Positions 50,726-58,368 of a DNA stretch of 64,000 bases are shown here, piece after piece. Each line of letters starts with the position of its first letter. The stretch's first letter is position 1. A model generated the notes under the pieces. The model was not told the origin of the DNA, made no database searches, and saw only the letters and a program-made list of their open reading frames with translations. The stretch is from E44-bin88 sp034419075 (GTDB lineage: Bacteria > Chloroflexota > Dehalococcoidia > Dehalococcoidales > BS750m-G39), in assembly GCA_034419075.1 (NCBI GenBank), contig DAOULR010000022.1, forward strand, positions 1-64,000, written 5' to 3'. Position numbers and translations under genes: made by a program.

Positions 50726-52922
50726 TTGCCACCTCGTCGAGAAAGTCGTCCCAGGGGTCTTTTGCTTCCCTATCCCCGGGAAGTCCGTCATTACCGTCAC
50801 AACCGCCACCGCCAGATATGGAGCCAGCTTGTGACGGTTTTTCCGGGCTCTCCAAACCGTCACCCTCTTCCCTGTCTGGCAGTGACAGTAATGACGGTTG
50901 TGACGGTTTCTCCTGGGATAGAGGGGTTTGCGCCAGCCCGTAAAGAGAGGCCAGCTGCCTGACCCGGTTCTCGTCCCAGCGGATAAACCTCGACTTCGAG
51001 GTCCGCTCCTTTCCAAAACCCAGCTTCTTGGTCATCCAGCCCACCTTCTCCGAGGTCAGCGCCGGGGCGTCGTTATCCATCTCATTGACCTTGTCGGTTA
51101 TATTCCTTATGGTGAGCTCGGCGCCCTCGCCGTGCAGCTCGATAATGGCCGCCAGCACCCTGCCCAAGGCGCTCTCGCGGCGCCTTGAGAAAAGCGTCTC
51201 CTGGAGCCGGTGGATGAAGGCGCTGAGGCTCTCGGCCATGGCCCGGTCGCCGTTGACCATCGCCTTGAGCGGAATCAGGATCTCCTGCAGCCTGGGCTGG
51301 AGGTTCGGCTCGAGAAGGTCGTTGCCGAAGGTCCTGCCCTTGAGCTTGAGCAGGTTGGCCAGCCTGAAGGTGAGCAGCTTCGAGCGCAGCTGTTTGACCT
51401 CGGTGTCAAACGACGGCGGCAGCACCCTGGGGATGTCCGGCCTGGTCAAGGGCATCATCTCGGCGGTGAGGCACCGGCTCTCCAGGGCTTCGTCCTTGAA
51501 GGTGGAGCGCGTGGCGATGAGCTTGGGGCCGAAGACCTGGTAGCCGTGGGGGTACCACTTGCCGTCCTCCTTGTCCGACCTTAGCACGGGGAAGTTGGGG
51601 CGGTAGCCGTTGTTCAGTATCTTGACCATCTCTACCCAGGCCGAGGAGTCCTTGAAGTCGGCCTCGTCGAGGACCAGCGTCCCCTGGAACTTGTCCAGGA
51701 TGCGGAAGATGGGAGACGGGGTAGTTGCCCCCGAGGCGAAGATGGGTCGAAAGCAAACTCTTCCCACGACGTCCAGAAACCTGGTCTTGCCGGAGCCCCA
51801 GTCGCCGATGACCCTCAGGTAGGGAATGGAGGGGGCAAACTCGTAGACCCAGGTCAGCAGCACGTACAGGGCGGCGATGTCCTCGAAATCGGCAGGGAGC
51901 TCAATATACTGGTGGATGAAAGCCTTGGCCTCACCGAACAGGGTGGCCTGGGAGTCGTAGGGCGCGGCGGTGGCGGCGAAATGCACCACCTGGCCCACCA
52001 GGGGGTCGCCTGTTGGTATATAGGTAACCCTGCCGGTCTGGTACTGAAGCACCTTCCTCACCGACCCGCCCACCAGCACGATGAATGACCGTTCCCCGGC
52101 GTCGCTCACTATCATCTCGCCCACAGTTCCGTCAGGAAGAATAAAGCCCGATACGCTCCGCTCAATGGTCCGGCTCTCCTCGCCGTCAAGCTCCCCCGCC
52201 AGCTGCCGGGCGTCCTCCAAGGAATGCTCCAGGAGGTAATCGTCGATGCCCACCTTCCGGTCGCCCGGCTGGGGAAGACGAATCGCCAGGACGTTCGCCT
52301 CTCTGCGCCGGAGGTGCTCTGCAATGCGTCCGAGAGCTTTCCTGACCGGCTCCTTGGTGACGACATCCGAGTCGAAGGAAAGGTAAACGACGCGCTCCTT
52401 GAGGGCGATGTAGTCCCAGTCGGCAAGCAGGGTAACGCCGCCGAGCTCGTTTTTACCCTTGAACCCCCAGACGCCGGTGAGAGAAACGGAGCAGGCCCCG
52501 TGCGACGCCAGAGAGTCTGCCTTCTTGCTGCCCTCGGTCACCCACAGCGGAACTCTCGGGTCGCTGAGCATCTTCCGGCAGCGTGGAGGGCAGTCAAGCC
52601 TGTTGGCCGAACCCCTGGGAGACTCGTATTTCACCGGCCTGCCCCTGGCGTCAACCCGGGGATTATCGGGCCGGTATTGATAGCCAGCCTCCTTGCCGTC
52701 AACTCCCCAGAGAGGAATGAGGATGCCCGGGGTGCGCTGCTGCGCCGGGGTAAAGCCCAGCTCCTTGATCTCAGCTTTGCCCAGGAGACTCCGGTAACCC
52801 CGCTCCCTGATCGCGTCGGCGCTTACGCCGCTTCCCTCCTGAAGGTGCCTCATGTGGCTTTCCAGGAGCTCAGGGATATCCTTTGAGAAAACATGGCCGG
52901 CTTCCTTTGACTCGGTGCTCAT
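50706..52922 (-). CDS. Toprim (DUF3854-like) and ATPase replication protein
   Basis: 738 residues. The N-terminal third resembles DUF3854/Toprim primase domains (PLWVTEGSKKADSLASHGAC; RVVYLSFDSDV). The central part is a P-loop ATPase: Walker A GDWGSGKTRFLDVVG (~378), Walker B GTLVLDEADFKDSS (~420). A C-terminal HTH-like region follows (EKVGWMTKKLGFGKERTSKS), then a Ser/Pro/Gly linker. Probably the element's primase-helicase. Confidence 0.8.
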   Translation of the reverse strand: MSTESKEAGHVFSKDIPELLESHMRHLQEGSGVSADAIRERGYRSLLGKAEIKELGFTPAQQRTPGILIPLWGVDGKEAGYQYRPDNPRVDARGRPVKYESPRGSANRLDCPPRCRKMLSDPRVPLWVTEGSKKADSLASHGACSVSLTGVWGFKGKNELGGVTLLADWDYIALKERVVYLSFDSDVVTKEPVRKALGRIAEHLRRREANVLAIRLPQPGDRKVGIDDYLLEHSLEDARQLAGELDGEESRTIERSVSGFILPDGTVGEMIVSDAGERSFIVLVGGSVRKVLQYQTGRVTYIPTGDPLVGQVVHFAATAAPYDSQATLFGEAKAFIHQYIELPADFEDIAALYVLLTWVYEFAPSIPYLRVIGDWGSGKTRFLDVVGRVCFRPIFASGATTPSPIFRILDKFQGTLVLDEADFKDSSAWVEMVKILNNGYRPNFPVLRSDKEDGKWYPHGYQVFGPKLIATRSTFKDEALESRCLTAEMMPLTRPDIPRVLPPSFDTEVKQLRSKLLTFRLANLLKLKGRTFGNDLLEPNLQPRLQEILIPLKAMVNGDRAMAESLSAFIHRLQETLFSRRRESALGRVLAAIIELHGEGAELTIRNITDKVNEMDNDAPALTSEKVGWMTKKLGFGKERTSKSRFIRWDENRVRQLASLYGLAQTPLSQEKPSQPSLLSLPDREEGDGLESPEKPSQAGSISGGGGCDGNDGLPGDREAKDPWDDFLDEVASEESGH

Positions 52923-52954
52923 TGCTCTCCTGATGTCGTCGAATCAGGGACGGC

Positions 52955-53935
52955 CTACGTGCTCGAGGAGTAGCGCTCCACAGCCCTCAGAAAATGAGCC
53001 AGCTGCTCGGCAGTCAGGTTGGCCGGCGGCGATACCGACTCAAAGTCCTTGAGCCTGACGCTGATGCGATAGTTTCTCTCGAACCAGTCGGATATCTGCC
53101 AGTCCTGAACGTTGAGATGCCAGACCCTGGTCTTCGCCGTGTCCCACAGTCGGGCCAGCTCCTCGTCCTGGGGCGAAGACTGGCCTGTTTCGCCCTCCGC
53201 CAGTGTCTCCTCGGGGAAAAGGTCGTCCGGCGCCTCGCTGTCGGGCGGCGGCAGGATTAAGGCTTTCGCCGGCGGTATCTGGGCGTACCTCTGTATTTCA
53301 GACAGGGAATAGGGACAGGTCAGGCTGAGGACGTAAACCTTTTTCCTTCTGCCGTCGGGCTGAACTTCCTTCTCGACCAGCTTCAGCGAAAGCGGTATCA
53401 TTGATACCCGCTGGCAAATGCTCTTTATCAGCGCCAGCTCCGAGTTAACGCTCAACATCGAGTGGTAAGAGGTCGTGTCGAGCTGGTAAACGCCAAAGCC
53501 CGGGCAGTCGGGTATGAGAAACTGCAGGTTCATCACCCTCCGGCACTGCCCCCGCCGGTGGTAAGCGCAGCTATCCGGGCTGCAAACGATCTCTCTTAAC
53601 TCGGTCGCCGCCGCATCCATGGCGGCTATCTCGCCCGTCTTGACGTCGACCCTGGCCACCGCCGTCTCGCCGTCGCCGCGGCAAATCAGGACCCGCGTTG
53701 CCGAGTAGCACCGGAGATACTGGCTGGCCCATTGCTCGCTGTCCTCGGTAGGAAACATGATCCGCAGCTCTTTCGGCTTTTCCCCGAAGACCTTCCTGAC
53801 CTCCTGGGGGCAGACAAAATAGTCGGTCGGCGTGGGGTAGCTCACCCCGCCGTCGGCGCTTTTCTTCACTCCCAACCTTATCCTGCCCAGCCGAGGCAGC
53901 CTGACAATTTCAGATATTCCCTTTATCGGCGACAT
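52955..53935 (-). CDS. Recombination directionality factor-like protein (phiC31 gp3 type)
   Basis: 326 residues from ATG 53935 (AAGGAGG 5 bases upstream); the frame continues to 54022 without a better start. The opening SPIKGISEIVRLPRLGRIRL, then PTDYFVCPQEVRKVFGEKPK, CRGDGETAVARV and a Cys cluster (CSPDSCAYHRRGQCRRV) match the gp3-like family known to control serine integrases. With the serine recombinase in the same element it is the expected excision partner. Confidence 0.78.
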   Translation of the reverse strand: MSPIKGISEIVRLPRLGRIRLGVKKSADGGVSYPTPTDYFVCPQEVRKVFGEKPKELRIMFPTEDSEQWASQYLRCYSATRVLICRGDGETAVARVDVKTGEIAAMDAAATELREIVCSPDSCAYHRRGQCRRVMNLQFLIPDCPGFGVYQLDTTSYHSMLSVNSELALIKSICQRVSMIPLSLKLVEKEVQPDGRRKKVYVLSLTCPYSLSEIQRYAQIPPAKALILPPPDSEAPDDLFPEETLAEGETGQSSPQDEELARLWDTAKTRVWHLNVQDWQISDWFERNYRISVRLKDFESVSPPANLTAEQLAHFLRAVERYSSST

Positions 53936-54116
53936 GCGAACCTCCTTCTGTATCCACCATGCACGGGCTTTTATGGTCGCCCAGCAACCCTTCCCTACGA
54001 CCGATGGTGACCGCCAGATCAAGGAGAGTGCGGAGCCTCTGCTCCACTACCCTCGGCTTACGCTCCGATGACGTATGAATCTCAACCTGATCCGCCTGAC
54101 TTATCACCATGACCAT
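53910..54116 (-). CDS. Hypothetical small protein (68 aa)
   Basis: Weak ribosome site (AGGGGAT) before the ATG; overlaps the next gene by 26 bases. One helical stretch (KPRVVEQRLRTLLDLAVTIG). No family recognised; could be spurious, but it fills the gap between two element genes. Confidence 0.45.
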   Translation of the reverse strand: MVMVISQADQVEIHTSSERKPRVVEQRLRTLLDLAVTIGRREGLLGDHKSPCMVDTEGGSHVADKGNI

Positions 54117-54139
54117 AAAGATCCCCTATCGTATTCCTG

Positions 54140-54334
54140 TTACTGCTGATGCTGAACGGTATGGTTGTTATCGGATATGAAATAATGCCGGGCCACCGCT
54201 CTCCTCACCAGGGTGCTGATGTCGGTCCTCTCCAGCTCGGCTATCCTCTCCAGTTCGTCATAGTCCTCCTGGGAAAAGAGCACCCGGAGGGACACCTTGT
54301 TCTTGCCAACCACGCTCGGTCTACCTTTGCTCAT
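54140..54334 (-). CDS. Ribbon-helix-helix DNA-binding protein
   Basis: 64 residues from ATG 54334, 5 bases after GGAGG; ATG 54352 would place the start on the promoter. The fold is read from KVSLRVLFSQEDYDELERIA and TDISTLVRRAVARHYF. First gene of the leftward operon and a candidate repressor of the divergent region. Confidence 0.8.
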   Translation of the reverse strand: MSKGRPSVVGKNKVSLRVLFSQEDYDELERIAELERTDISTLVRRAVARHYFISDNNHTVQHQQ

Positions 54335-54363
54335 CTCATCCTCCAGCGGCATAAATCGTAATA

Positions 54364-54392
54364 ATATTACTATGGTTATATAATGCTGTCAA
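54364..54392 (-). promoter_or_regulatory. Leftward promoter of the element
   Basis: TTGACA (54392-54387) and TAATAT (54369-54364) on the minus strand, 17 bases apart. The -10 lies in a GTAATAATATTAC palindrome. Confidence 0.7.
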
Positions 54393-54485
54393 GAGGCTTT
54401 TGTCGTCATTATATTACCTAAATACCCGCTGTTTTATGCCTGATATTGCTCTAAACGACGGCTGTGACACGGCGACAGGAGGGGC

Positions 54486-54514
54486 TTGACAACCTGCAAT
54501 AATGGTAGTAATAT
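54486..54514 (+). promoter_or_regulatory. Rightward promoter of the element
   Basis: TTGACA (54486-54491) and TAATAT (54509-54514), spacer 17. The -10 lies within the inverted repeat TGGTA/TACCA around GTAATATTAC, the same core as at the leftward promoter. Confidence 0.72.
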
Positions 54515-54550
54515 TACCATATATTACTAATTTCATATGGGAGAAAAATC

Positions 54551-54967
54551 ATGCCTATTGCTTTGGCACAACTGATCAGGGAGGCGCGAGCACGTCTCGG
54601 CCCCATGACTCAAGGAGAGCTGGGCAAGCTGGCCGGGACCAGCCTCGAGAACATCACCGCCATAGAGAACGGGCGTAACCGGCAGCCAAAACCGGAGCTC
54701 ATCGCCGGCCTGTCACGCGCCCTGAACCTGAGGATTGAAGACATATACGCGTCCATCACCGGTAACCTGAACCGGTTCCCCTGGGACAGGGTGAGCGACC
54801 TCGACCTGAAAGACGCCGAGCTGGAGCTCATGTTTCGCCAGGTCGATAGCCTGCTGGAAGGCGAGGCCAGGGATCGGGTTAAAGCGTTCATACGTTTCAC
54901 CCTTGATGAAGAGAGGCGGAAACTGGCAAAGGAGAAGGAAGCGCAGGAACGAGACAAACCGACGTGA
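54551..54967 (+). CDS. XRE-family repressor-like protein
   Basis: 138 residues. HTH near the N-terminus (MTQGELGKLAGTSLENITAI then ENGRNRQPKPE), then a helical C-terminal part (DAELELMFRQVDSLLEGEAR). Together with the ImmA-like gene directly after, this is the common repressor-protease layout of integrative elements. Confidence 0.85.
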   Translation: MPIALAQLIREARARLGPMTQGELGKLAGTSLENITAIENGRNRQPKPELIAGLSRALNLRIEDIYASITGNLNRFPWDRVSDLDLKDAELELMFRQVDSLLEGEARDRVKAFIRFTLDEERRKLAKEKEAQERDKPT

Positions 54968-54989
54968 CTTTGTTTATGAGGAGCGAGCT

Positions 54990-55475
54990 ATGGTCAGTAT
55001 GGCGGTTAAGAAGGCGGAGGAGCTGCACCGCAGGCATCCGGGAATCACCTTCCCCCTGGACATGGAATCGGTAGCTACCACCGAGGGTTGCGAGTTGGTG
55101 ACCTGGCCCTTCCTCAGGCCGGTCAAAGAGGTAAAGCGGGGGCGCTGGATCGGCCTGGCCGAGGGACTGGAAGATAGAGAGCGCCGCCATCTGATCGCCC
55201 ACGCCCTCGCGCATCACCTCTTGCACCGCGGGAACCAGCTCGCCTTCCACGAGCTGCAAAGGATAAACCTTTACAAGCAGGAAAGAGAGGCCGAGGAGTG
55301 CGCCGCCCACATCCTGATGCCGGAGTCAGAGCTGGCTAGGCTCGGCCGTATAACTACCTGGGAAATGTCGGATTACTTCGGGATCCCCGAGGAGCTGGCG
55401 AGGAAAAGGGTAAGCGATTTCGCTACCGACGAAGAGCGGGTACGCTGGGAAAAGTTGAGTCTTTGGGAGGACTAA
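54990..55475 (+). CDS. ImmA/IrrE-like protein with altered HExxH
   Basis: 161 residues from ATG 54990, after GAGGAGCGA. The family core reads RRHLIAHALAHHLLHRGN, so the metalloprotease motif HExxH is H71-A72-L-A-H75: the catalytic Glu is Ala. The downstream EREAEECAAHILMPE is intact. It may bind but not cut the repressor, or use another residue. Confidence 0.85.
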   Translation: MVSMAVKKAEELHRRHPGITFPLDMESVATTEGCELVTWPFLRPVKEVKRGRWIGLAEGLEDRERRHLIAHALAHHLLHRGNQLAFHELQRINLYKQEREAEECAAHILMPESELARLGRITTWEMSDYFGIPEELARKRVSDFATDEERVRWEKLSLWED

Positions 55476-55476
55476 G

Positions 55477-56988
55477 ATGGTCAAGGAACTAGAAAACAGA
55501 CCGGCAAGGTGCTGCATCTACGCCCGGGTCTCAACCGATGAACAGGCCGAGCGGGACCTCTCAATCCCCTTTCAGCTGGAGAGGTGCCGCTACCATGCCC
55601 AGGGCAACAGCTGGGAAATCGTTGCCGAGTTCGTCGACGCCGGCGAAAGCGCCCGCACCGACAAGCGCCCCGAGTTTCAGAAGATGATCGCCTCGGCCAG
55701 GGCCAAAGACTTCGACGTTATTCTGGTGCACAAGTTCGACCGATTCGCCAGAAACGACTACGACTTCGTCGTCTACGAGAAAGAGCTGGAAGACTTGGGC
55801 ATAACGGTGGAGAGCGTGAGCGAGCCCGGCGACGCTTCTACTCCAGCCGGCTATATCGGCCGACGGATGATGCAGGTCATCAGCACCTGGTACTCCAAGA
55901 ACCTGGCCATCGAAGTGAAGAAGGGAATGCAGAAGGCCGTTGAAAACGGCGGCTGGCCCAAGAAAGCACCCTTCGGTTATTTGAACAAGCACGACAAGAA
56001 CTCGGCGTGGGTCGAGGTCGACCCGAAGAACGGGCCGTTCGTCACCCAGGCTTTCCAAGAGATGGCTACCGGCCGCTGGACGCTCGAGGAGTGGGCGGAC
56101 CAGGCCTATTCTTTAGGCTATACCAGCCGAAACGGTAACCGAGTAGTCAAACAGGCATGGAGCGCCATATTTCACAACCGGTTTTACCTTGGTGAGACCT
56201 GGCTTAAAGACGGGGATACGCCCATCAAGGGGAAACACCAACCGCTGGTGGATGAAAATGTCTTTTTCCAGGTGCAGGACGTCCTGAGGCAGCACGACAA
56301 GTATAAGCAACGCACCCAGCGCCACAAGTACCTGCTGCGCGGGCTGCTCTACTCCCTCGACGCCGACAGCTCGTGCTGGGCCGAGACGCACGTCAGAAAA
56401 CGGATAAGCTACTACCGCACCCGCGCTAAAGCGGATGAGGGCCATGTGTTCTACAATACCAAGGACATTGAGGCACAGCTTCCCGACATCTTCAGAAGCG
56501 TGACCATTAGCCAGGATACCCGACAGCAATTGAGGCAGGAGCTGGCGGACTGGTTCGGGACTGAGGCTGGCAGTAACGAAGACCTGAAAAAAGCGGAGGC
56601 CCGGCTGACCAAGTTGGAAAAAATGGAGAAAAACCTCCAGCGGCTGGTTATCGAGGAGGAGATATCCTTTAAGGACTTCAAGGAACACCGGTCACGCATC
56701 GAAGCGGAGAGGAGCCGACTGAGGAATACCGTAGACGCAATAAGGCAACGCCAGCATCTTGTCAAAGCTGATTTTGAGATAGCCCTTCAATTGGCCACTG
56801 AGCTGGATTTCCTTTTTGACAAGGGTAACTTCGATGAGAGACGATTGCTCTGCGAAACGGTGCTCAAACGCCTGTATGTAAAAGAAGGCAAGGTTACTAA
56901 GGTGGAGCTTAACTCGCCGTTCGCCCTTATCGCATCAAGGGCGGATGGTTCGGAATCTGTCTTGAGTGGTGGGCGGTACAGGACTTGA
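55477..56988 (+). CDS. Large serine recombinase (integrase)
   Basis: 503 residues. Catalytic Ser19 in YARVSTDEQAERDLS; resolvase core to ~150, recombinase domain (GWPKKAPFGYLNKHDKNSAW), and a long coiled coil (~370-430). The zinc ribbon normally found in this class has lost its Cys pattern (YLLRGLLYSLDADSSCWAE). The last codons (GGRYRT) and stop are encoded inside a 25-base copy of the tRNA-Val 3' end. Confidence 0.9.
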   Translation: MVKELENRPARCCIYARVSTDEQAERDLSIPFQLERCRYHAQGNSWEIVAEFVDAGESARTDKRPEFQKMIASARAKDFDVILVHKFDRFARNDYDFVVYEKELEDLGITVESVSEPGDASTPAGYIGRRMMQVISTWYSKNLAIEVKKGMQKAVENGGWPKKAPFGYLNKHDKNSAWVEVDPKNGPFVTQAFQEMATGRWTLEEWADQAYSLGYTSRNGNRVVKQAWSAIFHNRFYLGETWLKDGDTPIKGKHQPLVDENVFFQVQDVLRQHDKYKQRTQRHKYLLRGLLYSLDADSSCWAETHVRKRISYYRTRAKADEGHVFYNTKDIEAQLPDIFRSVTISQDTRQQLRQELADWFGTEAGSNEDLKKAEARLTKLEKMEKNLQRLVIEEEISFKDFKEHRSRIEAERSRLRNTVDAIRQRQHLVKADFEIALQLATELDFLFDKGNFDERRLLCETVLKRLYVKEGKVTKVELNSPFALIASRADGSESVLSGGRYRT

Positions 56989-56990
56989 AC
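56966..56990. repeat. 25-bp direct repeat, copy at the recombinase 3' end
   Basis: Identical to 57043-57067, the 3' end of the tRNA-Val gene including its CCA. Copies begin 77 bases apart. Probable attachment-site half. Confidence 0.7.
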
Positions 56991-57042
56991 TTCTGGAGGT
57001 GCGGAGGGAGTAGGTGGTAGAAGTCAAGGCCGGGGAGGGGCG

Positions 57043-57067
57043 GTGGTGGGCGGTACAGGACTTGAAC
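57043..57067. repeat. 25-bp direct repeat, copy within tRNA-Val
   Basis: Covers the CCA, acceptor 3' strand and part of the T-arm of the tRNA gene. Probable target site of integration. Confidence 0.7.
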
Positions 57068-57119
57068 CTGTCACCTCTTGCGTGTGAAGCAAGCGCTCTA
57101 ACCACTGAGCTAACCGCCC
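57047..57119 (-). tRNA. tRNA-Val (anticodon CAC)
   Basis: Acceptor GGGCGGT (57119-57113) pairs with ACCGCCC (57054-57048), discriminator A at 57047; D-arm GCTC..GAGC; anticodon stem CTTGC/GCAAG with loop TTCACAC giving anticodon CAC; T-arm ACAGG TTCAAGT CCTGT. CCA is encoded at 57046-57044. Confidence 0.93.
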
Positions 57120-57207
57120 CGAACCTGTCTATTTTAACCCCAAAAATCGGCTTTGTAAACTTCAAATCCCAGCAGCCATCAGCTACGTGCGGCAAATCCA
57201 AGTCTTC

Positions 57208-57267
57208 TGCATTCATATGCATAATTAGTGCATAGCTATTGCATACTTAATGCATTAATGGTATAAT
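57208..57267 (+). promoter_or_regulatory. Phased TGCAT array and promoter of the XRE gene
   Basis: TGCAT occurs at 57208, 57218, 57229, 57240 and 57251 (spacing 10-11 bases, one helical turn). The fourth copy forms the -35 (TTGCAT 57239-57244), 17 bases before TATAAT (57262-57267). Likely operator of the XRE regulator. Confidence 0.6.
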
Positions 57268-57285
57268 ACCGAAACATATCTCTAT

Positions 57286-57498
57286 ATGAAGATGAACGGA
57301 AACCTAGAGCAGCTCAGGAGAACGCGGGTCCTATCCCGCAAGGAGCTGTCGCGGCGCTCTGACGTTGACGAAAGCACCATCTATCGGGCGGAGCGCGGCC
57401 AGACCAAGCTCAGGCCGAGCACAGTCAGGAAACTGGCTCAGGCGCTCGGCGTACCCCCCGATCAGCTAATCAGTGAACAAGGGAGGTTCAGCCTGTGA
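57286..57498 (+). CDS. XRE-family small regulator (70 aa)
   Basis: A single HTH domain (LSRKELSRRSDVDESTIYRA then ERGQTKLRPSTVRKLAQAL). ATG 57286 or 57292. Its stop overlaps the glycosyltransferase GTG by four bases, so the regulator and enzyme are coupled. Confidence 0.8.
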   Translation: MKMNGNLEQLRRTRVLSRKELSRRSDVDESTIYRAERGQTKLRPSTVRKLAQALGVPPDQLISEQGRFSL

Positions 57499-58280
57499 CC
57501 ATTACCTCGGAGATAAAACAAAGCACCCACCACCCCAAAGGGGCCGAAGTGAAGCTCTGCGTTATCTTTCCCGCCCGCAACGAGGCCGAAACTGTGGCCC
57601 GTTGCGTCAAAACCGCCCAGAAAAGCAGATACGAACCGGACATCCTGGTCATCGACGGCAACTCCTCGGACAAGACCAAGGCCAAGGCCAAGAGTGCCGG
57701 CGCCACCGTGGTCAAGCAGAGCCGTAACCTCTTCCCGGCTAAAGGCGTGGCCATGAAGGACGGGGTCAGGGAGGCATTAAGTCGGGGGGCGGACTACATC
57801 ATGTTTCTCGACGCCGACATCGCCAACCTCACCACCAAATGGGTCGACCTTCTGGCCGAGTCGGTGATAGAAAAAGCCTGTGATATGTCCCGCGGCTACT
57901 ACCAGCGAGCCGACTATGATGGCGCCGTCACCAAGCTGGTGGCCAAACCGCTTTCCGGGGTCTTCTTCCCTGAGATTGCCCACTTCAACCAGCCCCTCTC
58001 CGGCGAAATATGCGCCACCGCCGAACTCTTCCAAGAACTCTCCAAAAGCCGGGATTGGCCCGATGGCTGGGGAGTAGACATATGGTTGCTCATCGAATCG
58101 GCCATGAACGACTATCGTATCACCGAGGTCTACCTGGGAAACAAGGTACATACCTCCCGAAACGGCTACGAGAAAGACGTCAGCAGTCTGAGCAAGATGG
58201 CGGAACAGGTCTCACTGACCACCTTCAAGGAGGCCATAAAATTCAAGCGAGTCGATAACCTCAAGAGGGTACACCTCTAA
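57495..58280 (+). CDS. Family 2-like glycosyltransferase
   Basis: 261 residues. GT-A fold pattern: VIFPARNEAETVARCV, DILVIDGNSSD, the DxD metal motif FLDADIANL (~105) and QPLSGEICATAELF with WGVDIWLLIE. This order resembles glucosyl-3-phosphoglycerate or mannosylglycerate synthase-type enzymes, which make compatible solutes or glycolipid precursors. Substrates are unproven. GTG start coupled to the regulator. Confidence 0.83.
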   Translation: MTITSEIKQSTHHPKGAEVKLCVIFPARNEAETVARCVKTAQKSRYEPDILVIDGNSSDKTKAKAKSAGATVVKQSRNLFPAKGVAMKDGVREALSRGADYIMFLDADIANLTTKWVDLLAESVIEKACDMSRGYYQRADYDGAVTKLVAKPLSGVFFPEIAHFNQPLSGEICATAELFQELSKSRDWPDGWGVDIWLLIESAMNDYRITEVYLGNKVHTSRNGYEKDVSSLSKMAEQVSLTTFKEAIKFKRVDNLKRVHL

Positions 58281-58368
58281 CCCGGGCTATACCCCCCGAA
58301 CAGGCGATTGACAGTCAGTATAGCGAAGCCTATTATTAAAAAACTGGGTAAAGCCCCGGTTACTAAAA

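Larger units (their letters stand above)
33086..56990. mobile_element. Integrated mobile element (virus-like), ~24 kb
   Basis: The right edge is supported: the large serine recombinase ends inside a 25-base copy of the tRNA-Val 3' end. The left edge is only estimated from the last leftward gene and its terminator; I could not find a third copy of the 25-base repeat there. Content: recombinase, XRE and RHH switch, RDF, replication protein, AAA+ and J-domain proteins, a run of small structural-like proteins, subtilase, tyrosine recombinase, DnaN-like and sigma-like proteins. No terminase, portal, HK97 capsid, tape measure, lysin or conjugation gene is visible. Confidence 0.75.

Noticed and set aside
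50726..51016. N-terminal extension of the 133-residue protein
   Set aside because: It runs antisense-like through the end of the replication protein gene with Arg/His-rich composition; GTG 50725 has a ribosome site.
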